The notes: generated from the letters alone by a model not told the origin. Shown: positions 1 through 7,809, numbered from the stretch's first letter. The stretch is 64,000 bases of DNA from Candidatus Pseudoruminococcus merdavium (GCA_904419745.1 CAJFSS010000013.1:1-64000); one strand, 5' to 3'. Program-made: numbers and translations.

Positions 1-1
1 C

Positions 2-247
2 GCACGGTATTTCAAGGCGATAGACAGCTATAACAGGCTGAATGTGACGAACAGGAATCTGTATCGGGAGAATGAAAAGCTCTCAAAAATCAACGGTAAG
101 CTTACCGAAGAAAACACAAGACTGAGGGCTGAAAACAAAAACTATTCACTGCTCCGCAGAGTGTTCGGACACAAACAGATAGACAGCCTGCTTGAACAGG
201 CGAGGAATCTCAAGGGTCAAAAGCGTGACCACACACGCTCAAGATAA
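2..247 (+). CDS. MobV/Pre plasmid recombination relaxase, C-terminal end
   Basis: This reading frame is open from the left edge of the window, so only the last roughly 81 residues are present. It is a highly charged heptad-like segment (RENEKLSKINGKLTEENTRL) predicted as coiled coil, followed by NYSLLRRVFGHKQIDSLLEQ. This arrangement resembles the C-terminal tail of MobV-type relaxases of mobilizable plasmids and elements. The catalytic N-terminal domain lies outside the window and cannot be checked. An internal GTG at 44 is not needed as a start. TnpV follows 24 bp downstream, supporting a mobile-element setting. Confidence 0.7.
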   Translation, partial: ARYFKAIDSYNRLNVTNRNLYRENEKLSKINGKLTEENTRLRAENKNYSLLRRVFGHKQIDSLLEQARNLKGQKRDHTRSR

Positions 248-271
248 ATCAATTTTCAGGAGGTAAACAAA

Positions 272-652
272 ATGGCAAAGACGATTTTTGAAGAAATGGG
301 CGGCGCTTATGTACGGCAGGGAGATTATCTTCTCCCCTGCCTGTCCCTACCCGCCGAAAAAGAAAACAAGCCCATTGGAGTGTGGGGACAGCGGCATCTG
401 CGCTATCTCAAACAGCACCGAAAAGCGCTTTATACCAACCTGCTTACAAGCGGCAAGCTGAACAGTTATCTTGCGGATATTGACAAGCAGGCTGAAGATA
501 TGTTTTCCCGGCTGGTAAAACAACTGACGGAGCGTGAAGGCGTGACTGAGCAGATAAAGGCGGAAAATCAAATGGAATGGGTTGGCAGGATGAATAACAT
601 TCGCAGCAAGGCAATGGAGATTGTAACTGCGGAGTTGATTTACCAGAGATAA
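272..652 (+). CDS. TnpV family transposon-encoded protein
   Basis: This 126-residue protein matches the TnpV family as I know it: it opens with MAKTIFEEMGGAYVRQGDYL, continues through PIGVWGQRHLRYLKQHR and LTSGKLNSYLADIDKQA, and ends with GRMNNIRSKAMEIV. TnpV proteins are small accessory proteins of Firmicute transposons and integrative elements; their biochemical role is unknown to me. A strong ribosome site (AGGAGG) precedes the ATG. The gene follows the relaxase tail and precedes a terminator, so it probably closes the mobilization module. Length is normal for the family and no break is visible. Confidence 0.85.
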   Translation: MAKTIFEEMGGAYVRQGDYLLPCLSLPAEKENKPIGVWGQRHLRYLKQHRKALYTNLLTSGKLNSYLADIDKQAEDMFSRLVKQLTEREGVTEQIKAENQMEWVGRMNNIRSKAMEIVTAELIYQR

Positions 653-659
653 GCAGGGC

Positions 660-697
660 GTGCCGCAGGTAAAATTAATTTATCTGCGGCACTTTGT
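660..697 (+). terminator. Rho-independent terminator after tnpV
   Basis: The inverted repeat GTGCCGCAG (660-668) / CTGCGGCAC (684-692) is followed by TTTGTTTT. It separates the tnpV unit from the restriction operon promoter. Confidence 0.75.
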
Positions 698-729
698 TTT
701 CTGGGAACAAACAGGTATCTTTTTTTACC

Positions 730-765
730 CATGACATTGCGTTTCTGTCATGATCGTGCTATAAT
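730..765 (+). promoter_or_regulatory. Restriction operon promoter with overlapping palindrome
   Basis: A -10 box TATAAT (760-765) lies 17 bp after a weak -35 TTGCGT (737-742). The -35 region sits inside an inverted repeat, CATGACA (730-736) and TGTCATG (746-752) with a 9-nt gap. A repressor bound here would block the promoter. The methyltransferase downstream carries an N-terminal ribbon-helix-helix-like extension, so autoregulation is a reasonable inference. Confidence 0.6.
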
Positions 766-807
766 AGGGATAAATCAGGTATTATTTATTTCCCAGGAGG
801 GATTTGC

Positions 808-1974
808 ATGGCAAAACAGATTCATATAAGAATTGATGATGATACATATGAAGAGTTAAACAATTATTCTACTGTGAGCAGTCAGACCATTCAGGATTGT
901 ATGCTGGTTGCTATCAGGCAGCTTTTGATTAAAGCGAAAGAAGAACCCGGCAGGAATCCTGATGGTTATACTTTTATAGATTTATTTGCCGGTATTGGAG
1001 GTATGCGCATCGCTTTTGAGGCTGCCGGGGCCCAATGTGTATATTCCAATGAGTGGAACAAATACAGCCAGCAGACCTATTATGCAAACTTTGGTGTTCA
1101 GCCTGATGGGGATATTACGAAAGTCCCCGCAGAAAACATTCCTGATCATGATATACTTGTTGCCGGTTTTCCCTGTCAGCCTTTTTCCATCGCCGGGGTA
1201 TCCAAGAAAAACAGTCTTGGTCGTGCAACCGGCTTTGAAGATAAAACACAGGGGACACTTTTCTTTGATATATGTCGTATTCTGAAAGCAAAACGACCGA
1301 AAGCGTTTATGCTGGAAAATGTAAAAAACCTTTGCAGCCACGACAGGGGAAGAACATTTAAGGTTATACAGGAATCTCTTGCGGAGTTGAACTATAAAAT
1401 TTTTTATCAGGTTGTCGATGGAAAGGATTATGTTCCTCAGCACAGGGAACGAATCGTGATTGTCGGTTTCGATATGTTACGCTATGAAAATAATATTGAT
1501 TTTCATTTTGATCTGCATCCGCTGAAAAGGAAACCTGTATTGAGAGATATTCTTGAATCGAAAGTCGACAGCAAATATACCCTGTCTGATAAATTGTGGG
1601 ATTATCTGCAAAACTACGCTGCGAAACACAGGGAGGCAGGAAATGGCTTCGGTTACGGTATTGCGCCGCCTGATGGGATTACCCGGACGATGAGTGCCCG
1701 TTATTATAAGGACGGATCGGAAATTCTGATTGAACAGAAAGGGAAAAATCCACGCCGACTGACACCGAGAGAGTGCGCAAGGCTTCAGGGATTCCCGGAT
1801 ACTTTCAAAATCCCGGTTTCCGACACACAGGCATATAAACAGTTCGGGAATTCTGTTGTCGTTCCGTTGATGACGGAAATTGCAAAACTGATTGTTATAC
1901 ACTTGGAGCAGCTTGATGCTGTACAGCAGACCAAGCTGAACTTTGAAGGAATATCGCAAAGGCAGGTGATATGA
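808..1974 (+). CDS. DNA (cytosine-5) methyltransferase with N-terminal DNA-binding-like extension
   Basis: This 388-residue protein transfers a methyl group from S-adenosylmethionine to cytosine C5. Motif I DLFAGIGG is at 58-65, the catalytic PCQP at 122-125, ENV at 170-172, QHRER at 211-215, LTPRECARLQGFP at 318-330 and QFGNSV at 345-350. Residues 4-40 (IHIRIDDDTYEEL...) look like a beta-alpha-alpha ribbon-helix-helix fold, unusual for a bare methylase and suited to self-regulation through the palindrome at 730-752. AGGAGG at 795-800 supports the ATG. The EcoRII-like nuclease begins one base after the stop. Because the partner nuclease is EcoRII-like and Vsr follows, CCWGG is the likely target; this is inference. 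Confidence 0.93.
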   Translation: MAKQIHIRIDDDTYEELNNYSTVSSQTIQDCMLVAIRQLLIKAKEEPGRNPDGYTFIDLFAGIGGMRIAFEAAGAQCVYSNEWNKYSQQTYYANFGVQPDGDITKVPAENIPDHDILVAGFPCQPFSIAGVSKKNSLGRATGFEDKTQGTLFFDICRILKAKRPKAFMLENVKNLCSHDRGRTFKVIQESLAELNYKIFYQVVDGKDYVPQHRERIVIVGFDMLRYENNIDFHFDLHPLKRKPVLRDILESKVDSKYTLSDKLWDYLQNYAAKHREAGNGFGYGIAPPDGITRTMSARYYKDGSEILIEQKGKNPRRLTPRECARLQGFPDTFKIPVSDTQAYKQFGNSVVVPLMTEIAKLIVIHLEQLDAVQQTKLNFEGISQRQVI

Positions 1975-1975
1975 A

Positions 1976-3154
1976 ATGCCGGACAGTTATGCCGTACAGG
2001 CGATTCAGGCTGTACTCAACAGTCGGAAAGCATATTGTAAGTTTCTCTCTGCTAATGATACCGGGTTGACCGGTGGTCATCAGGCTGGCATTTATATTTC
2101 CAAACCGTCTGTTCCCATTCTGTTTGATGAGCCGGGAATCAGGGGCGAGAACAGGGAGAAATGGGTAAAGGTCAAATGGCAGGATGAAATTGAAACAGAT
2201 ACCCGCTTTATTTATTACGGTCAGGGAACAAGGAATGAATACAGAATTACTAATTTCGGCCGGGGATTTCCTTTTCTGCGACCGGAATATACCGGTGCTC
2301 TGTTCGTCTTTGCAAAATGCAGTGATGAGTATTATCAGGCGTATATCCTGAATTCCGAAGATGATATTGACCAGTTTCTTGATGCTTTTGGCATCGGACC
2401 AACCGAAACAAACAGGCTGATTGATACCGCTCAGGTGCAGACTGAAACACGGGAACAGCTGGCAATTCAGGAGTTTATTTCAGGCCTGACTGTTGATTTC
2501 CCATTGTCCGAAGAAATGTCGGCGGCAGCACGCAACATTCAGAACAGCGTCCATAACCATCTGGAATATATCAGAACGAATCCAGATCGAAAAATCATTG
2601 AATGGACGAATACAGAATATGCCCTGTTCAGGGCGATTGAACACGCCCGTTATGGAGAGACAATTTCCCGTGGTTTTGATTCTGTGGATTCCTTTATTAC
2701 GATGGCAAACATGGTTTTGAATCGTCGGAAAAGCCGTGCAGGAAAGAGTCTCGAACATCATCTGTCTGCCATCTTTGACGGAAACAGTATTACGTATTCT
2801 GCACAGGCAGTAACGGAAGGAAACAAAAAACCGGACTTTATTTTTCCTTCGCAGGAGGCGTACCACAATATGGCCTTCTCAACAGACAGATTGATTTCGC
2901 TTGCAGCAAAAACAACCTGTAAGGATCGATGGAGGCAGGTCATTAACGAAGCTGACCGGCTGCGGGACAGACCTAAATATCTCTGCACTCTTCAACAGGG
3001 GATTTCCCCTGCACAGATGGACGAAATGCAGAGTGAAAATGTAATTCTTGTTGTTCCTAAACCATACATCTCATCCTATCCGGCAGATCGTAAGGACAGG
3101 ATATGGACGCTTTCCCAATTTGTGAACTATGTGCGGGAAGTGGAGGCTCTTTGA
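1976..3154 (+). CDS. EcoRII-like type II restriction endonuclease
   Basis: This 392-residue protein is close to EcoRII in length (about 400). The N-terminal half (about 1-165) would be the effector DNA-binding domain. The C-terminal half carries the PD-(D/E)XK nuclease core seen in EcoRII and relatives: RKSRAGKSLEHHL (251-263), KPDFIFP (285-291, Asp287) and AAKTTCKDRWRQV (310-322). EcoRII recognises CCWGG and typically needs two sites for efficient cleavage. The gene starts one base after the methylase stop and shares TGATG with vsr, so the three are translationally coupled. No frameshift or missing core residue is visible; the specificity is inferred from family. Confidence 0.9.
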   Translation: MPDSYAVQAIQAVLNSRKAYCKFLSANDTGLTGGHQAGIYISKPSVPILFDEPGIRGENREKWVKVKWQDEIETDTRFIYYGQGTRNEYRITNFGRGFPFLRPEYTGALFVFAKCSDEYYQAYILNSEDDIDQFLDAFGIGPTETNRLIDTAQVQTETREQLAIQEFISGLTVDFPLSEEMSAAARNIQNSVHNHLEYIRTNPDRKIIEWTNTEYALFRAIEHARYGETISRGFDSVDSFITMANMVLNRRKSRAGKSLEHHLSAIFDGNSITYSAQAVTEGNKKPDFIFPSQEAYHNMAFSTDRLISLAAKTTCKDRWRQVINEADRLRDRPKYLCTLQQGISPAQMDEMQSENVILVVPKPYISSYPADRKDRIWTLSQFVNYVREVEAL

Positions 3155-3606
3155 TGGCTGATATCCTTTCACCTGAACAACGGAGCAGAAACATGGCGGC
3201 AATCCGATCCAAAAACACGAAGCCGGAAATATATTTTCGGAAGCTTCTGTTTGCAAGAGGATACCGTTACCGCATATCGGAAAAAAGCGTCCCAGGACAT
3301 CCCGATATCTTTTTGCACAAATATAATACGGCCATCTTTGTTCATGGGTGTTTCTGGCACCGTCATCAGGGGTGCAAATATGCATATATGCCAAAATCAA
3401 GGCAGGAGTTCTGGCAAAGGAAATTTGACGATAATGTCAATCGGGATCAAGTCGTAAAAGATGAATTACAGAAGCGAAATATCAAATGCCTGATTGTGTG
3501 GGAGTGTACGATCAGGAAAATGATGAAAAAGCAGGAAACAGAAAATTGTGTCATTAAAAAATGCATTGATTTTATGTTTTCGGATGAAAAAATGCTTGAA
3601 ATATAG
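3154..3606 (+). CDS. vsr: Vsr very short patch repair endonuclease
   Basis: Vsr nicks 5' of T in T:G mismatches created when 5-methylcytosine deaminates, protecting the methylase's target sites from mutation. Starting at the ATG overlapping the upstream stop (TGATG) gives 150 residues, the normal length. Residue positions match E. coli Vsr closely: Asp51 in PGHPDIF, Cys66, Trp68, His69 and His71 in HGCFWHRH, Cys74, and Cys118 in WEC, which together form the active site and structural zinc site. A longer in-frame start at 3103 would overlap the nuclease gene and has no good ribosome site. The presence of vsr supports a cytosine-5 methylase acting at an internal C such as CCWGG. Confidence 0.92.
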   Translation: MADILSPEQRSRNMAAIRSKNTKPEIYFRKLLFARGYRYRISEKSVPGHPDIFLHKYNTAIFVHGCFWHRHQGCKYAYMPKSRQEFWQRKFDDNVNRDQVVKDELQKRNIKCLIVWECTIRKMMKKQETENCVIKKCIDFMFSDEKMLEI

Positions 3607-3620
3607 GAAAGGATTAAACT

Positions 3621-4682
3621 ATGTATACTAATAGAATCGAATTGTATCGAAAATTAGAAGAAAATTTGGGTAGTAAAGTACTTGTATATATTACAAGTGA
3701 TCGTGCTGGTTTCGAGGCCAGCATTGCCCAAGATGTTATTGATCTGTTCATTAATCAATTGGACAGCATTGGCATACAACGAAAAATCTCACTCTATTTG
3801 TATACCAGAGGAGGTGATACTGCGGCTGCCTGGAATATTGTTAACCTTTTACGTCAATACTGTGATGAACTGGAGGTTGTGATTCCCCACAAAGCGCATA
3901 GTGCAGGAACGTTAATAAGCATTGGTGCAAACTCTATCATAATGACCAAACAGGCCACATTAGGACCAATCGATCCAAGTGTAAATACTCCGTTAAATCC
4001 TCCTATTCCTAATGCTCCACCTCAAAGCAACTACCCTGTAAGCGTTGAAGCGGTTAAAGGATACCTTGCTTTCGCAAAAGAAGAACTGTCAATCAAAGAT
4101 GATGCTGCTTTATCTAACATCATGATCAAGCTGTCAGAGTATGTTCATCCACTTGTGTTGGGCCAAGTCTATAGAGCACGAGCACAGATAAAAATGTTGG
4201 CGGAGAAATTATTAACGAATCAAGTAACAGACAACGCAAAAATTAAAGATATTATATCTTTCCTTTGCAGTGATTCCGGTAGTCATGACTATACAATTAA
4301 TAGAAGAGAAGCGAAAGAGACACTTGGTTTGAATGTAAAAAAGCCAGATGACAATCTTTATTCTATTATCAAAAGTATATATGATGATATTAGCACAGAA
4401 TTAGGGTTTGGGTTTCCGTTTGATCCAATCGCAGTATCAAAAATCAACGGAGGCGCATATAGTGTTACCAGAGCTATAATCGAGAGTATTGATGGAGGCT
4501 GCGACTCTTTTGTTACTGAAGGGGTTATCAGGCAAGTAACTGTTTCTGGTGTTCCAGGGCAAGTGCCACAACAAGCTATCCAGACGACCAAAACATTCGA
4601 GGGGTGGAAACATGAAACTATTAACGCCATTAACGACACAACAATTATTACTGACAGAACAACAGAATCTACAAGTAATTAA
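3621..4682 (+). CDS. ClpP/SppA-fold serine protease (SDH_protease family) in restriction operon
   Basis: This 353-residue soluble protein resembles the serine dehydrogenase proteinase family (PF01972, ClpP-like fold). Visible hallmarks are the oxyanion-loop YTRGGDTAAAW (61-71), the nucleophile motif AHSAGTLIS with Ser94, and TLGPIDP (113-119). A Ser-Lys dyad with Lys110 or a neighbour is plausible. There is no signal peptide or membrane segment, unlike SppA or NfeD partners. It begins 14 bp after vsr with GGAAAGG as ribosome site, so it is part of the same operon. It could be a defence effector or a regulator of the restriction enzyme; its role here is unknown to me. Codon use is more AT-rich than the three genes before it. 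Confidence 0.8.
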   Translation: MYTNRIELYRKLEENLGSKVLVYITSDRAGFEASIAQDVIDLFINQLDSIGIQRKISLYLYTRGGDTAAAWNIVNLLRQYCDELEVVIPHKAHSAGTLISIGANSIIMTKQATLGPIDPSVNTPLNPPIPNAPPQSNYPVSVEAVKGYLAFAKEELSIKDDAALSNIMIKLSEYVHPLVLGQVYRARAQIKMLAEKLLTNQVTDNAKIKDIISFLCSDSGSHDYTINRREAKETLGLNVKKPDDNLYSIIKSIYDDISTELGFGFPFDPIAVSKINGGAYSVTRAIIESIDGGCDSFVTEGVIRQVTVSGVPGQVPQQAIQTTKTFEGWKHETINAINDTTIITDRTTESTSN

Positions 4683-4812
4683 CATAGGTTATGTAGCGCC
4701 GATTCGATCTGGATACGCCAACTATAGTTGCAGTTCAACAACTAAGGATACTAATGCACTTATAAACCTACTTGAAAATTTAATTCTGATTGAGCAGTCT
4801 GTGCGGGATTAG
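4612..4812 (+). CDS. Small hypothetical protein overlapping the protease gene end
   Basis: A 66-residue frame begins inside the last 71 bases of the protease gene and continues 130 bases beyond it. A purine-rich AGGGGTGG stands just before the ATG. The product (MKLLTPLTTQQLLLTEQQNL...) is rich in Thr, Gln and Leu with no motif I recognise. Coupled translation with the protease would be natural given the overlap. It could equally be a chance frame. Confidence 0.4.
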   Translation: MKLLTPLTTQQLLLTEQQNLQVINIGYVAPIRSGYANYSCSSTTKDTNALINLLENLILIEQSVRD

Positions 4813-4820
4813 ATCCTTTG

Positions 4821-4839
4821 TGGCAACACAATGGCAACA
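4821..4839 (+). repeat. Direct repeat TGGCAACA x2
   Basis: TGGCAACA occurs at 4821-4828 and 4832-4839, in phase at 11 bp, just after the last gene of the restriction operon. It could be a protein-binding or recombinase arm site at the element boundary; only the repeat itself is seen. Confidence 0.35.
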
Positions 4840-4959
4840 AAAAATCGGATAGCGTATGCTTTATCGATAATACAAATAATGTAGATACTCTCTGATAAAT
4901 CTCATAAACAAACTTGTTTAGAATTGATTTGCAGGGAGCGAGTGGGAATAAGAATTTTC

Positions 4960-4997
4960 AACCCGCAGGTCCTTGCGACAAAGGACTTGCGGGTTTT
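4960..4997 (+). terminator. Long hairpin terminator at end of restriction island
   Basis: A 15-bp stem, 4960-4974 against 4981-4995 with one G-T wobble and a 6-nt loop, ends in TTTT. It closes the restriction operon and marks the probable right side of the acquired segment. Confidence 0.7.
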
Positions 4998-5018
4998 GTA
5001 ATATCTCTCCCAATTATG

Positions 5019-5348
5019 GAGTTCTCTGACCCACAGGAGGTAAAACGGGCGATGGAGGCCGACCAACAGTGGGAGGAGATAAAAAAGTCAGGGAACAGCT
5101 CCGGCGCTCTTTTGACCAGAATGGACGGTAAAAGAAAGTAGAATATCGTTTTAAGAGCCAATAAGGAAGAAACTAGGAAACGGGCCATTGGGCGTTCCAA
5201 ATTAAATAGAGAAACTAATATGGAATTTGTAGAAACAATGTAGGAGCAGTTTCATAATCTTGGGATATATGAGCAAAATGTGATAGATACAACAAATTTT
5301 TCAATGAGAGACACCGTTTGCGCAATACAAGAAAACCTTGCTCTGTGA
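5019..5348 (+). pseudogene. Decayed P-loop kinase-like gene remnant
   Basis: One reading frame stays protein-like over this stretch but is cut by TAG at 5139 and TAG at 5241. After the first stop it reads NIVLRANKEETRKRAIGR and NRETNMEFVETM; after the second it reads EQFHNLGIYEQNVIDTT and FSMRDTVCAIQENLAL. The pattern (VLRA-EET-RAIGR, then VIDTT-TV--I) is that of the C-terminal half of small AAA_33/zeta-like P-loop kinases. The Walker A half is absent. It looks like a degraded passenger at the element edge. The first 40 residues (5019-5138) may belong to another remnant. Confidence 0.5.
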
Positions 5349-5448
5349 ATGATTTCTTTTATGAAAAGGAGTATCACCTCCCATCTATCGGAGTAATAAC
5401 AAACCCCCAACGGGACCGAATGTTGAAATTCGTCCCAACCAATCTATC

Positions 5449-5498
5449 TTGACAAATCATCCACTATCGGATATGATAAATACATACCGAATGTATGT
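5449..5498 (+). promoter_or_regulatory. TetR gene promoter and operator
   Basis: A consensus promoter, TTGACA (5449-5454), 17-bp spacer, TATGAT (5472-5477), is followed by the palindrome ACATAC-CGAAT-GTATGT (5482-5498) at the expected start site. The half-site ACATACCG recurs before the ABC transporter at 6251, so the TetR protein probably represses both. Confidence 0.8.
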
Positions 5499-5519
5499 TA
5501 ATTGAAGGAGGGCAAAGTT

Positions 5520-6167
5520 ATGGCCCGCAACAAATACCCGGAAGTAACCGTGGAAAAAATACTGGATGTGGCCCGGCGGTTATTTTTAGAAAAAGGATAT
5601 GACAACACCACCATTCAAGACATTGTAGATCATTTGGATGGCTTATCTAAAGGCGCCGTCTATCACCACTTCAAATCAAAAGAGGAAATCATGGACGCAG
5701 TGGGCGATCGGATGTTTTCGGCCAATAACCCTTTTGAAAAGGTACGAAAACGTTCGGATTTGAACGGCCTACAAAAACTACAGGAGGCTATCCGGCTGAA
5801 TCAATCGGATGAAGCGCGGACCAGCATGACAATCCAATCTATTCCCCTCACGAGGAATCCCCGGCTTCTGGTAGAGATGATTGAATCCAACCGGCGTATT
5901 CTAACCCCATATTATCAAGAACTGCTGGAAGAGGGAAACAGGGATGGCTCTCTGCATACGGAGTATGCCAAAGAAATTGCTGAACTCATGCCATTGCTCA
6001 CCAGCTTATGGCTACTGCCCTCCGTTTTCCCCACAGATAAGGAAGGGATGAAGCACAAGTTTCGCTTCCTTGGCGATATGCTGGAGAAGATGGGAGTTCC
6101 CCTTATGGACGATTCTATCTATACTTTGGTGGAAGAATTTTTTGACAAAATGCCAGAAGAAAAATAA
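5520..6167 (+). CDS. TetR/AcrR family repressor of the adjacent exporter
   Basis: This 215-residue protein has an N-terminal TetR helix-turn-helix (ILDVARRLFLEKGYDNTT, then IQDIVDHL, then GLSKGAVYHHFKSKEEI) at about 12-60 and a variable ligand-binding C-terminus. The ATG at 5520 is chosen over an upstream TTG at 5502 because AAGGAGGG sits 7 bp before it. Its own promoter and the ABC promoter share the ACATACCG palindrome, the usual layout for a TetR protein that senses a drug or metabolite and controls an efflux pump. The ligand is not predictable. Confidence 0.9.
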   Translation: MARNKYPEVTVEKILDVARRLFLEKGYDNTTIQDIVDHLDGLSKGAVYHHFKSKEEIMDAVGDRMFSANNPFEKVRKRSDLNGLQKLQEAIRLNQSDEARTSMTIQSIPLTRNPRLLVEMIESNRRILTPYYQELLEEGNRDGSLHTEYAKEIAELMPLLTSLWLLPSVFPTDKEGMKHKFRFLGDMLEKMGVPLMDDSIYTLVEEFFDKMPEEK

Positions 6168-6212
6168 AGTTGCCGAAGGGCAATTTTATTTTAGACATTT
6201 ACATTCATTCGG

Positions 6213-6265
6213 ACGGTATTTTATCGATACCGTATTTTCTTTAAGGTTATACATACCGTCGTATG
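6213..6265 (+). promoter_or_regulatory. Two palindromes in the ABC exporter leader
   Basis: ACGGTAT (6213-6219) / ATACCGT (6227-6233), and CATAC (6252-6256) / GTATG (6261-6265), lie between tetR and the ABC gene. The second contains ACATACCG, also present in the tetR operator. These are candidate TetR sites. A short TTGCC-GAAG-GGCAA hairpin followed by TTTTATTTT at 6170-6192 could end the tetR transcript. Confidence 0.6.
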
Positions 6266-6284
6266 GTATTGAAAGGAGAACATA

Positions 6285-7016
6285 ATGAAAGAAATCGTGA
6301 TTTCCACAGACCGGATAACCAAATCCTTTTCCGGGAAAGAGGTTCTCAAAGATTGCTGGATTTCCGTGGAGCAAGGAACGGTCTACGGCTTGCTCGGAAA
6401 AAACGGAGCTGGAAAGACCACAATGTTCAAATTACTGCTCGGCTTTCTCAAACCAACAGCCGGAACTGCTACTGTTCTCGGTATGGACAGTATAAAAGAG
6501 AATGCCAAAATTCTAAAACATACCGGAAATCTGATTGAGACGCCTGTGTTCTACGAACATCTATCGGCCACCGATAATCTGCTCCTCCATTTGGCCTATA
6601 TGGGGCTTGAAAACATGGAGGTGGAACCGGTGCTTGAACGTGTAGGGCTTCCCGACACAGGTACACAACCCGTCCGTGAATTTTCCTTGGGAATGCGTCA
6701 GCGTTTGGCAATAGCCCGCGCTATTGTTCATAATCCGGAGGTATTGATTTTAGACGAGCCGGTTAATGGACTTGACCCTGTGGGGATAAAACAAATGCGC
6801 GTCCTGTTTCGCCATCTTGTCGATCAAGACGGGATAACGATTCTGCTATCCAGCCATCTTTTATCCGAAGTGCAGCAAGTTACCGACCGTATCGGGGTGA
6901 TTGCAGATGGAAGGCTCGTGCTGGAGGAGGATACCGAAGAAATCCGCCGAAATCATCCAGGCGATATGGAAGATTATCTGATCGGCGTGATGGAAAGAGG
7001 GCAGCTCCATGAATAA
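6285..7016 (+). CDS. ABC transporter ATP-binding protein
   Basis: This 243-residue ATPase powers the permease encoded next to it. Walker A GKNGAGKT is at 38-45, the signature SLGMRQ at 134-139 and Walker B LILDEP at 154-159, with the switch His in LLSSHL following. The sequence is of the BcrA/CcmA exporter type often linked to peptide-antibiotic resistance or lantibiotic immunity. AAAGGAG precedes the ATG. The stop overlaps the permease start by 8 bp, showing translational coupling. Regulation by the upstream TetR is supported by shared palindromes. Confidence 0.93.
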   Translation: MKEIVISTDRITKSFSGKEVLKDCWISVEQGTVYGLLGKNGAGKTTMFKLLLGFLKPTAGTATVLGMDSIKENAKILKHTGNLIETPVFYEHLSATDNLLLHLAYMGLENMEVEPVLERVGLPDTGTQPVREFSLGMRQRLAIARAIVHNPEVLILDEPVNGLDPVGIKQMRVLFRHLVDQDGITILLSSHLLSEVQQVTDRIGVIADGRLVLEEDTEEIRRNHPGDMEDYLIGVMERGQLHE

Positions 7017-7716
7017 ACTCATATCTTTGGAAGTTAAGCGAAACCGCCTGCGTCCTTACTATATTGCAGTGCTGATCGGTGGTTTTACCCTGTTGGCTTT
7101 TCACTATTTTATGGCTGCGATTCCTCTTATCGATCCAACGGAGGCCGACATTGCAATGTTTTCTTCTTATGACTTTCTGTTTAACTTGAATCATCTTGTA
7201 AGTATGGCTATATTTGGGATTTTAGGTGCGGTGATGGGGACGCGATTTGTCATTGAGGAATATAGTGGGGCCAAGGCCATATTATCATTCTCCTATCCGA
7301 TCAGCCGAAAAAAGATGATGGGCGCAAAGCTATGGCTGGTTTTTTGCTACCCTGTTGCCGCCATGCTGCTGTGTGGACTTGTGATTGGCAGTGTGTTCTT
7401 CGTTACCGAAAGCTTGTTCCCCTTATGTGTTGACCATCTCACCCGGGAAACGATAGGATGGGCGTTTCTCTCCCTTCTGTGCCATTCTCTTTTAGCTGGC
7501 GCTGTGGCACTTTTGGCGATATGGATTGGGTTTCTGAAAAAATCTATTCCCGTAACGATTGTAGCGGCGGTCATCACCGCAACAATCCTATGTCAAGTGT
7601 TATCGTCAGCTTTCTCTTTCCGTCCAGTGCTTTTTATTCTGTTGGGCGTTGCAGCAATCCTCACAATGGTAGCTGTGAGAAGTATGTTTTATCAAGTAGA
7701 AAGTATGGAAGTGTAA
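7009..7716 (+). CDS. ABC-2 type exporter permease
   Basis: This 235-residue membrane protein has about six hydrophobic segments, among them YIAVLIGGFTLLAFHYFM near 16-33 and a last one near 205-225, with an extracellular-type loop between the first two. Such permeases pair with BcrA-like ATPases to expel peptides or drugs. It starts within the ATPase gene's last 8 bases. No substrate can be assigned. Confidence 0.85.
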   Translation: MNKLISLEVKRNRLRPYYIAVLIGGFTLLAFHYFMAAIPLIDPTEADIAMFSSYDFLFNLNHLVSMAIFGILGAVMGTRFVIEEYSGAKAILSFSYPISRKKMMGAKLWLVFCYPVAAMLLCGLVIGSVFFVTESLFPLCVDHLTRETIGWAFLSLLCHSLLAGAVALLAIWIGFLKKSIPVTIVAAVITATILCQVLSSAFSFRPVLFILLGVAAILTMVAVRSMFYQVESMEV

Positions 7717-7719
7717 GCA

Positions 7720-7809
7720 ATGACGGAAAAAGAATTTACCCAAAAAGTTGAGGAGTTGTCCGCACAGTTTGAGTTGTCGCTAATACTGGTGTTCAGGAGG
7801 AAAAAATGA
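7720..7809 (+). pseudogene. 29-codon remnant or leader between permease and MFS gene
   Basis: An ATG three bases after the permease stop opens a 29-residue frame (MTEKEFTQKVEELSAQFEL...) that ends across the start of the MFS gene. It resembles the N-terminus of a larger protein that has been cut off. It may simply couple translation to the downstream gene. Confidence 0.3.

Noticed and set aside
4914-5018. Upstream extension of the kinase remnant to 4914
   Set aside because: It would translate through the 15-bp terminator hairpin; there is no ribosome site, so the remnant is taken from 5019.
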